A stretch of DNA of 64,000 bases from Duganella sacchari (GTDB taxonomy: Bacteria > Pseudomonadota > Gammaproteobacteria > Burkholderiales > Burkholderiaceae_D). Position 1 is the stretch's first letter. Each line of letters opens with the position of its first letter. The stretch lies in contig NZ_FRCX01000008.1 of the NCBI RefSeq assembly GCF_900143065.1, positions 248,001 through 312,000 of the forward strand. The letters run 5' to 3'. The notes under the pieces are model-generated. The model saw only the letters and a list, made by a program, of their open reading frames with translations, had not been told where the DNA came from and did no database searches. Positions 57,639-64,000 of the stretch are shown piece after piece. Both the position numbers and the translations under genes were made by a program.

Positions 57639-59855
57639 ATGCGTATCGAATGGCTTAATCAAGGTACTATCGCCAGCGCATCGTTCTCTGGCATGTCGCG
57701 CCGCAGTTTTATGAAAGCGGGCGCTGTCGCGGGCGGCGGCCTGGTGCTGGGCTTCGTCATGCCGGGTGCGGGCCGCTTTGCCAATGCGCAGCAGCCGCCG
57801 GCCAAGGTGTATGAACCGAACGCTTTCCTGCACATTGCACCGGACAATACGGTGACGGTGCAGGTCAACCGTCTGGAGTTTGGCCAGGGCGTTCAGACTT
57901 CGCTGCCGATGCTGATTGCGGAGGAGCTGGAGGCGGACTGGTCGCAAGTACGCGGCGCGCTGGCGCCAGCTGGCGATCAGTATAAAGACCCGGCGTTCGG
58001 CATTCAGATCACTGGCGGCTCGGGCAGCATCGCACACTCCTTCACGCAGTACCGCGAGATCGGCGCCAAGGCGCGCGCCATGCTGATTGCGGCGGCGGCC
58101 GAGCAGTGGAAGGTGCCGGCTGATCAGATCAAGACCGTCAAGGGCACGCTGATTGGTCCTGCCGGTCAGAAGGCGACCTATGGCGCCATGGCGGATGCCG
58201 CCATGAAGCAGCCGGTGCCCGCCACCGTCAAGCTCAAAGATCCCAAAGACTTCACCATCATCGGTAAACCGGTCAAGCGCCTGGATGCGCGCGCCAAGTC
58301 GACCGGCAAGCAGCAGTTCGGCATGGACTTCAAAGCGCCGGACAGCAAGGTCGCGGTGGTGGCGCGTCCGCCCGTATTTGGCGCCAAGGTGGCCAAGTTC
58401 GATGCCAGCAAGGCCAAGGCCATCAAGGGCGTGATCGATGTGCTGGAAGTGAAGACCGATCGTGGCGGTAGCGGCGTGGTGGTTATCGCCGATGGCTACT
58501 GGCCTGCCAAGACTGGCCGTGAAGCGCTGGCCATTGAGTGGGATACCAGCGGTGTCGAAAAAGTCAGCAGCGACAAGCAGCTGGCCGAGTACAAGGCGCT
58601 GTCGCAAAAGCCGGGCAATGTGGTGCGCGCTGCCGACACCTCCAAGCTGGCTGGCGCGGCGAAGAAAATCTCTGCGGTCTATGAATTCCCGTATCTGGCG
58701 CACGCGCCGATGGAGCCGCTGAATTGCGTGGTCGATCTGCGCAAGGATGGCTGCACCGTATGGGCCGGCTCGCAGTTCCAGACCGTGGACCAGGGCGCGA
58801 TTGCCGCTACCGCCGGTCTGAAGCCGGAGCAGGTGGTGCTGAATACCATGATGGCTGGCGGCGGCTTTGGCCGCCGCGCGGTGCCGACCTCGGACTATCT
58901 GGTGGAAGCGGTCAACATCGCCAAGGTCTGGCAGGCTGCTGGCCACAAGGAGCCGGTGAAAGTCATCTGGAGCCGCGAGGATGATATCAAGGGCGGCTAC
59001 TACCGTCCGTCGCATGTGCACCGCGCGAACATTGGCGTCGATGCCAAGGGCGACATCGTGGCGTGGGATCACGTCATCGTTGGCCAATCCATCGTCAGCG
59101 GCACCATGTTTGAACCGATGATGGTCAAGAACGGTGTTGATGCGACCATGGTTGAAGGCATGGGCGAGCCGTATGAAGTGCCGCTGAACCTGAGCGCGCA
59201 TTCGGTCAAGACCAATGTGCCGGTGTTGTGGTGGCGCTCCGTCGGCTCGACCCACACGGCATTTGTGATGGAAACCCTGATCGATGAAGCGGCACATGCC
59301 GCCAAAATGGATCCGGTGGCCTATCGCAAAAAGCTGCTGGGCGAGAAGGGCAAGCGCCACCTCGCTGCATTGGAGCTGGCGGTCGCCAAGTCGGGCTACG
59401 GCAAGAAGGCGCTGCCGAAAGGCCAGGCCTATGGCGTGGCCGTGCACGAGTCCTTCAACACTGTGATTGCTTATGTGGTGGTGGCCTCGGTGAAAAACGG
59501 CCAGCCCAAACTGCACAAGGTCACGGCCGGCGTTCACTGCAACCTGGCGGTCAACCCGCTGACCATCGAAGCGCAGATTCAGGGCGCGGCGCTGATGGGC
59601 CTCGGCATGACGCTGCCGGGAGCGGCCATCACGCTCAAGGACGGCGTGGTCGAGCAGCAGAACTTCAGCGACTACACCGTGGCGCGCATGACCGATATGC
59701 CGAAGATCGACGTGTACATCGTGCCGTCGACCGATGCGCCTACCGGCATGGGAGAACCCGGCCTGCCGCCACTGGCGCCGGCCTTCGCCAACGCACTGTT
59801 CAAATTGACCGGCAAGCGCCTGCGCAAACTGCCGTTCGATCTGGCCAGCGCCTGA
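57639..59855 (+). CDS. molybdopterin-binding subunit of a molybdenum hydroxylase (IorB-like)
   Basis: A 738-residue large subunit. Residues 19-50 hold a twin-arginine signal (MSRRSFMKAGAVAGGGLV), so it is exported folded with its cofactor. The first molybdenum-cytosine-dinucleotide motifs are MMAGGGFGRRAVP and a GGSGSIAHSF stretch, with the active-site Glu near the end in MGEPGLPPLAPA. The pattern matches isoquinoline 1-oxidoreductase / aldehyde oxidase B subunits. Substrates are probably aldehydes or N-heteroaromatics. It is followed after 5 bp by a MocA-like gene that can make its cofactor. Confidence 0.93.
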   Translation: MRIEWLNQGTIASASFSGMSRRSFMKAGAVAGGGLVLGFVMPGAGRFANAQQPPAKVYEPNAFLHIAPDNTVTVQVNRLEFGQGVQTSLPMLIAEELEADWSQVRGALAPAGDQYKDPAFGIQITGGSGSIAHSFTQYREIGAKARAMLIAAAAEQWKVPADQIKTVKGTLIGPAGQKATYGAMADAAMKQPVPATVKLKDPKDFTIIGKPVKRLDARAKSTGKQQFGMDFKAPDSKVAVVARPPVFGAKVAKFDASKAKAIKGVIDVLEVKTDRGGSGVVVIADGYWPAKTGREALAIEWDTSGVEKVSSDKQLAEYKALSQKPGNVVRAADTSKLAGAAKKISAVYEFPYLAHAPMEPLNCVVDLRKDGCTVWAGSQFQTVDQGAIAATAGLKPEQVVLNTMMAGGGFGRRAVPTSDYLVEAVNIAKVWQAAGHKEPVKVIWSREDDIKGGYYRPSHVHRANIGVDAKGDIVAWDHVIVGQSIVSGTMFEPMMVKNGVDATMVEGMGEPYEVPLNLSAHSVKTNVPVLWWRSVGSTHTAFVMETLIDEAAHAAKMDPVAYRKKLLGEKGKRHLAALELAVAKSGYGKKALPKGQAYGVAVHESFNTVIAYVVVASVKNGQPKLHKVTAGVHCNLAVNPLTIEAQIQGAALMGLGMTLPGAAITLKDGVVEQQNFSDYTVARMTDMPKIDVYIVPSTDAPTGMGEPGLPPLAPAFANALFKLTGKRLRKLPFDLASA

Positions 59856-59860
59856 GCTGG

Positions 59861-60427
59861 ATGGCGCTAACTGGCATCCTGCTCGCAGCCGGACGTGGTC
59901 GACGTTTCGATCCGTCCGGCGTTCAGAATAAACTGCTGCAAACGCTGGCGAACGGTGAGACAGTCATCGCCGCCAGCGCAAAGAATATGCTGGCCGCGCT
60001 GCCGCGTGTGCTGGCCGTGGTCCGTCCCGGCGACGACAAGGTCGCCGCGCTGCTGGGCAGCCTGCGTTGCGAAGTGCGCGTGTGCGCCGATGCTGACCTG
60101 GGCATGGCAGAATCGCTGACGACCGCCATCGAATTTACCAAGGGCGCCGAAGGGTGGCTGATCGGTCTGGGCGACATGCCCCACGTTCAGCCGGACACCA
60201 TGCGCGCATTGGTCGCTACAATAGAGCGTGGCGCGCGCATTGCGGCGCCTGTGTATGAAGGACGGCGCGGTAATCCGGTCGCCTTCAGCGCTTATCACTT
60301 GCCGTTGCTGCTGGCGCTGGAAGGCGACCAGGGCGCGCGCGCGATTTTAAAAAGCCATGCGGTGAGCGAAGTGGTGGTCGATGATGTCGGCGTGATACGC
60401 GACATCGACACACCGGGCGATCTGTAG
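59861..60427 (+). CDS. mocA: MocA-like molybdenum cofactor cytidylyltransferase
   Basis: A 188-residue NTP-transferase. The Rossmann-like LLAAGRGRRFDPSGVQNKLL holds the P-loop-type G-x-G-x-R-F motif, LGDMPHVQPDTM is the metal site and RRGNPVAFSAYH binds the molybdopterin phosphate region. MocA enzymes attach CMP to molybdopterin for xanthine-oxidase-type enzymes. Its position 5 bp after the IorB-like gene is strong support for the MCD form rather than MobA's guanylylation. It is the last member of the molybdenum-hydroxylase operon, with the M61 gene 12 bp downstream. Confidence 0.88.
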   Translation: MALTGILLAAGRGRRFDPSGVQNKLLQTLANGETVIAASAKNMLAALPRVLAVVRPGDDKVAALLGSLRCEVRVCADADLGMAESLTTAIEFTKGAEGWLIGLGDMPHVQPDTMRALVATIERGARIAAPVYEGRRGNPVAFSAYHLPLLLALEGDQGARAILKSHAVSEVVVDDVGVIRDIDTPGDL

Positions 60428-60439
60428 ACAGGACTGAAG

Positions 60440-62260
60440 ATGAAAAAACCGAATAAAAACCAGGCGGCGATCGCCTATACCATCGTGGGCCACGACCTGG
60501 CCGCGCACTTGTTCCATGTCTCGGTGACGGTGGCTGCGCCTTCTGAACTGGGCCAGATTTTCGCGCTGCCGGCCTGGATCCCGGGCAGCTATATGATCCG
60601 CGAGTTTTCGCGCAATATCGTCCGTATCCGCGCCGAGTCCAAGGGCGAAGCGGTCGAGCTGACCAAGCTGGATAAGCATTCCTGGCAGGCCGCGCCGCTG
60701 GCCGACCGCAACGCCGCGCTGACCGTGCATTACGAGGTCTACGCCTGGGATTTGTCGGTGCGCGCTGCGCATCTGGACCAGAATCATGGCTTCTACAATG
60801 GCACTAGCGTGTTCCTGCGCGTGTTCGGCCAGGAAGACCAGCCGCATGTGGTGGATATCCAGCGCCCAGCCGACGAAGCTGCGGCCAACTGGCGCGTTGC
60901 CACCTCATTGCCTGAGCTGAAAGCGAAACGTTATGGTTATGGCACGTATATCGCGTCCAATTACGATGAGCTGATCGACCATCCGGTGGAGCAGGGCGAC
61001 TTTGCGCTGGCCACGTTCAAGGCGCACGGCATCCCGCACGACGTGGTCATCACCGGCCATGTGCCGAATCTGGACCTGGCGCGCCTGAGCGCCGACCTGA
61101 AGAAAATCTGCGAAACCCAGATCGCCTTCTTTGAGCCGAAAACCAAAAAAGCGCCGATGGACCGCTACGTGTTCATGACCATGGCGGTGGGCGACGGTTA
61201 CGGCGGCCTGGAGCATCGCGCCTCGACCGCGCTGATTTGCGCCCGCGCAGACCTGCCGAGCACCGCGTCCAAGAGCAGGGAAATCAGCGACGGCTACTTG
61301 CAATACCTGGGCCTGTGCAGCCACGAATATTTCCATACCTGGAACGTCAAACGCATCAAACCGGCTGTGTTTGCGCCATATAACCTGCAAGTCGAGAATT
61401 ATTCTCCGCTGCTGTGGTTGTTTGAAGGCTTTACCAGTTACTACGATGATTTGATGCTGGTGCGCGCCGGTATTATCGCTGAACCGGCATATTTCAAATT
61501 GCTGGGTAAAACCGTCGGCAGCGTATTGCGTGGCGCCGGCCGTACCAAGCAGAGTGTGGCGGATTCGAGTTTTGACGCCTGGGGTAAATACTATCGCCAG
61601 GATGAAAATGCACCGAATTCCATCGTCAGTTATTACACCAAAGGTTCTTTAATTGGCCTGGCGCTGGATTTAAGTATTCGTGCGAAAACCGGCGGTAAAA
61701 AATCGCTGGATGATGTAATGCGTGCTTTGTGGCAGCGTTATGGTCGCGATTTTTATACAGGCGGCGGCCGTGGCGTGACGCCAGCCGAAGCTGAAGCATT
61801 GTTTGATGAAATCAGCGGTGGCCGTTTCAAGGCATTCTTCGATAAATATATCCGTGGTACTGAGGATTTGCCGCTGGCTAAATTGCTGGCGCCATTTGGC
61901 GTTAAATACAGTGACGAGCGTAAGTCGTCGAAACCGAGTTTTGATGCCAATCTGGGCCGCGATGGCAATGACTGCAAACTGAATGCTGTCCATGAGAATG
62001 GCGCAGCCCATCAAGCTGGTCTGTCGGCTGGCGATATTCTGATTGCCGTAGATGGCCTGCGGGTTACTGCCACCAATCTGGATAATCTGCTGTCACGTTA
62101 CGGGGTTGGTGACACGGTCCAGGTGATGGCTTTCCGTCGTGACGAATTAATGAGCTTCGATTTAACCCTGCAGGGTGATCGCGTTCCGGGCATTACCTTG
62201 AGCCTGGATTCTTCTGCCAAGAAATCTTCCGGTCCATTGCGTCCAAGCGCAAGCCGCTGA
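60440..62260 (+). CDS. M61-family glycyl aminopeptidase with PDZ domain
   Basis: A 606-residue cytoplasmic metallopeptidase. The N-terminal beta domain is followed by the thermolysin-like core with zinc motif HEYFH in SHEYFHTWNVKRIKP and the third ligand Glu in LFEGFTSYYDD. A PDZ domain sits at ~residues 500-590 (AHQAGLSAGDILIAVDG). M61 enzymes remove N-terminal Gly or Ala. No signal peptide is present. It starts 12 bp after the MocA-like gene. The 3' half of the gene is markedly lower in GC than the 5' half, and this low-GC tract continues into the next gene. Confidence 0.92.
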   Translation: MKKPNKNQAAIAYTIVGHDLAAHLFHVSVTVAAPSELGQIFALPAWIPGSYMIREFSRNIVRIRAESKGEAVELTKLDKHSWQAAPLADRNAALTVHYEVYAWDLSVRAAHLDQNHGFYNGTSVFLRVFGQEDQPHVVDIQRPADEAAANWRVATSLPELKAKRYGYGTYIASNYDELIDHPVEQGDFALATFKAHGIPHDVVITGHVPNLDLARLSADLKKICETQIAFFEPKTKKAPMDRYVFMTMAVGDGYGGLEHRASTALICARADLPSTASKSREISDGYLQYLGLCSHEYFHTWNVKRIKPAVFAPYNLQVENYSPLLWLFEGFTSYYDDLMLVRAGIIAEPAYFKLLGKTVGSVLRGAGRTKQSVADSSFDAWGKYYRQDENAPNSIVSYYTKGSLIGLALDLSIRAKTGGKKSLDDVMRALWQRYGRDFYTGGGRGVTPAEAEALFDEISGGRFKAFFDKYIRGTEDLPLAKLLAPFGVKYSDERKSSKPSFDANLGRDGNDCKLNAVHENGAAHQAGLSAGDILIAVDGLRVTATNLDNLLSRYGVGDTVQVMAFRRDELMSFDLTLQGDRVPGITLSLDSSAKKSSGPLRPSASR

Positions 62261-62271
62261 TTTTTCATCTC

Positions 62272-62306
62272 AAAAAGGCCGCTTCGCTCTGACGCGGCCT
62301 TTTTTT
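62272..62306 (+). terminator. rho-independent terminator after the M61 peptidase
   Basis: An 11-bp stem, AAAAAGGCCGC with GCGGCCTTTTT, around an 11-nt loop with a T-run. It begins 12 bp after the M61 stop codon. Confidence 0.88.
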
Positions 62307-62433
62307 GCCCCTGATTCATGCCAGTTTTTAGCACGTAATAGCCAACAACCAGCATGTAAGCCGGTAATTCACCGCCGCGTCAAATTTGTGGTTTAGAATC
62401 GTAGCAAACCGTAAATTGTAGACCGGGACGCCA

Positions 62434-63606
62434 GTGATATTGCTCGACCCCACCACCGTAATTGTTATGGCAACGCTCATGGCCGGCGCGATGAGTGTCG
62501 TCCTGTATTCTGCCTATTTGAGTTTTCCCAAGGAGATTCAGGGAATGCGGGAATGGGCGTTGGGCTTGGTGTTGCTGGTAGCTGGCGCCATTTTCTTTAG
62601 CCTGCGCGGCAATTCCTATATTCCAGCGCTGTGCGCGAATGCGGTATTAATCTGGGGCCTGGGATTAACCCTGATCGGTACCGAGAAATTTTACGAACAG
62701 CCGCAGTCCTGGTATTTATTCCATGGCGTCTGGCTGGCAGGCATGTCGGGCGTTACTTATTGGATGGTTGTTGAGCCTCATTTCAGCGCCCGCGTCGCTA
62801 CATTTTCTTATCTGGTATTTATATTTTATGCTCGTCAGATTTATTTAATCTGGAAATATGGCGAAGCGCACTTTTCCACGCGCTTTTTTGGCGTATTGAT
62901 GGCGTTCCAGGCGCTGGTGGTATTGACCCGCGGTTTGCTGGCCACGCTGCATGGCGAATCGCATGTTAATCTGCTGGCGATTGGTCCGTTCCAGAGTATT
63001 TATCTGGCCACCGCCCATTTCATGATATTGATGATGACGGTTGGTTTCATGACGGTTTGTACGCGTCGCCTGCAAACCATATTGGAGCGCCGTTCTACGC
63101 TGGACCCGCTGACGCAGGTATTAAACCGTCGTGGATTTGCCGATATTTATACCAAAGAGCATGCCTTGATGCGCCGCGAAGGCACGTTTATGACCATGCT
63201 GAATATCGATATCGATTACTTCAAGAAAATCAACGACTGGCATGGCCATGCGGTTGGTGATCGCGTGCTGATTGATGTGGCCGATGTTATCGGCAAAGCG
63301 TTGCGTGTTTCCGACCACGTGGCCCGTTTTGGCGGTGAAGAATTCGTGGTGCTGCTGCCCGCCACCGGCCTGGACCGGGCGCTGCACATCACCGAGCGTA
63401 TCCAGTCGGCGCTGCGCCAGCCGCGCGACGGCGTGCCAAATTACACCGTCAGCATCGGTGTCGCGTGCCAGACCAGCCCGGAAGAAAGCCTGGATGGCAT
63501 TCTGATCCGTGCTGACAAGGCAATGTATTGCGCAAAGGAAAGAGGACGCGACCGTATCGAGATCGCGCCGGATGCCATCGTGGCGATGGTCGCCGCCCGG
63601 GCTTAG
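62434..63606 (+). CDS. membrane-bound diguanylate cyclase (GGDEF)
   Basis: A 390-residue protein starting at GTG (62434). The N-terminal ~200 residues form about six to seven transmembrane helices with little extra-membrane sequence, a sensor type seen in many proteobacterial cyclases. The GGDEF domain (~residues 215-385) has the active-site GGEEF in ARFGGEEFVVLL, the substrate helix LDPLTQVLNRRGF and the inhibitory I-site RVSD just upstream (RVSDHVAR). It should make cyclic-di-GMP and be feedback-inhibited. The 5' two-thirds are AT-richer than the rest of the window. It converges on trpC with a 4-bp gap. Confidence 0.94.
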   Translation: MILLDPTTVIVMATLMAGAMSVVLYSAYLSFPKEIQGMREWALGLVLLVAGAIFFSLRGNSYIPALCANAVLIWGLGLTLIGTEKFYEQPQSWYLFHGVWLAGMSGVTYWMVVEPHFSARVATFSYLVFIFYARQIYLIWKYGEAHFSTRFFGVLMAFQALVVLTRGLLATLHGESHVNLLAIGPFQSIYLATAHFMILMMTVGFMTVCTRRLQTILERRSTLDPLTQVLNRRGFADIYTKEHALMRREGTFMTMLNIDIDYFKKINDWHGHAVGDRVLIDVADVIGKALRVSDHVARFGGEEFVVLLPATGLDRALHITERIQSALRQPRDGVPNYTVSIGVACQTSPEESLDGILIRADKAMYCAKERGRDRIEIAPDAIVAMVAARA

Positions 63607-63610
63607 TTGC

Positions 63611-64000
63611 TTAGCTGAAAAGACGGGCCAGTTCGGCGCCCGGATCTGGCGCGCGCATGAAAGCTTCGCCGACCAGGAAGGCGTGCACGTTGGCGTCGCG
63701 CATGGTTTTGACGTCGGCCGGTGCCAGAATGCCGGATTCGGTGATGACCAGCTTGTCCGCAGGCATGCGGTCCAGCAGGCCCAGGGTATTTTGCAGCGAT
63801 ACCTCAAAAGTCCGCAAATTGCGGTTATTGACGCCAAGCAGACGGGTTTTCAGCTTTAAGGCGGCCGTCAGTTCGTCGCCGTCGTGGGTTTCCACCAGGA
63901 CGTCCATGCCCAGTTCATGGGCCACCGCTTCCATTTCCGCCATCAGGCCATGGTCCAGCGCCGAGACGATGAGCAGGATCGCGTCGGCGCCCATCGCACG
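63611..64000 (-). CDS. trpC: indole-3-glycerol phosphate synthase TrpC (3' end of gene, 5' partial)
   Basis: The C-terminal 130 residues of TrpC; the N-terminal half is beyond the window. The sequence RAMGADAILLIVSAL, MDVLVETHDGDEL, LLGVNNRNLRTFEV and ITESGILAPADV are the last strands and loops of the (beta-alpha)8 barrel, including Glu in VETH, Asn in NNRNL and Ser/Gly in ESGI that bind the substrate phosphate. The enzyme makes indole-3-glycerol phosphate in tryptophan synthesis. It faces the diguanylate cyclase gene across 4 bp. Confidence 0.95.
   Translation of the reverse strand, partial: RAMGADAILLIVSALDHGLMAEMEAVAHELGMDVLVETHDGDELTAALKLKTRLLGVNNRNLRTFEVSLQNTLGLLDRMPADKLVITESGILAPADVKTMRDANVHAFLVGEAFMRAPDPGAELARLFS

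Overview
The window is high-GC, gene-dense DNA from a betaproteobacterium, most likely an Oxalobacteraceae of the Massilia/Duganella/Janthinobacterium type. That placement is an inference from gene content: a PEP-CTERM-tagged exported protein, many secreted peptidases, a DUF2058 protein, a UbiH-type hydroxylase next to dsbC, and an AaeB/AaeX/AaeA-type pump. About 58 protein genes and two identical tRNA-Phe genes are called. No transposase, prophage, CRISPR array or rRNA is visible.

Layout. 0-2.1 kb: the end of a LacI-type regulator facing an AraC/glyoxalase-like/small-membrane-protein operon. 2.1-12.3 kb: an orphan protein, tRNA-Phe, and two M20 peptidases flanking a leftward MFS / S9 peptidase / alpha-amylase cluster. 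Two long DNA palindromes of one family sit at gene ends here (4396-4489 and 12197-12262). 12.3-14.5 kb: a TetR repressor and an SDR enzyme sharing an identical 20-bp operator, then a solute-binding-type protein. 14.5-23.7 kb: a secreted degradation block (S9, M1, PEP-CTERM protein, S8 subtilase). 23.7-26.4 kb: a lipoprotein, an exported protein with a BamE-like end, and a protein resembling the TIGR04552 family. 26.5-31.8 kb: a partner-switching signalling module (STAS, anti-sigma-type kinase, cyclic-nucleotide-sensor/PP2C phosphatase) running into a GT2 / GtrA / GT-C-like glycosyl-transfer set. 31.9-41 kb: a GntP permease, an Nei-like glycosylase, an M50 protease with DUF2167, an amidohydrolase, an M28 peptidase, and an S9 protein that has lost two of its three catalytic residues. 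41-46 kb: a MarR-controlled four-component aromatic-acid-type efflux system. 46-55 kb: DUF2058, tandem CAP, DUF4910-like M28, TrhP, an AEC carrier, ArsR with a tandem SRPBCC protein, DUF4424, Rnk, and the second tRNA-Phe. 55-64 kb: UbiH-family hydroxylase, DsbC, a molybdenum hydroxylase pair with its own MocA-like enzyme, an M61 peptidase, a membrane diguanylate cyclase, and the 3' part of trpC.

How the genes fit together. Eleven proteins belong to peptidase families, most with export signals or a membrane anchor. The alpha-amylase, permeases and amidohydrolase add to a picture of a scavenger of protein and polysaccharide. The regulatory points of most interest are the partner-switching module, the twin TetR operators and the MarR palindrome. 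The most unusual sequence features are the modular palindrome family and the degenerate S9 peptidase.
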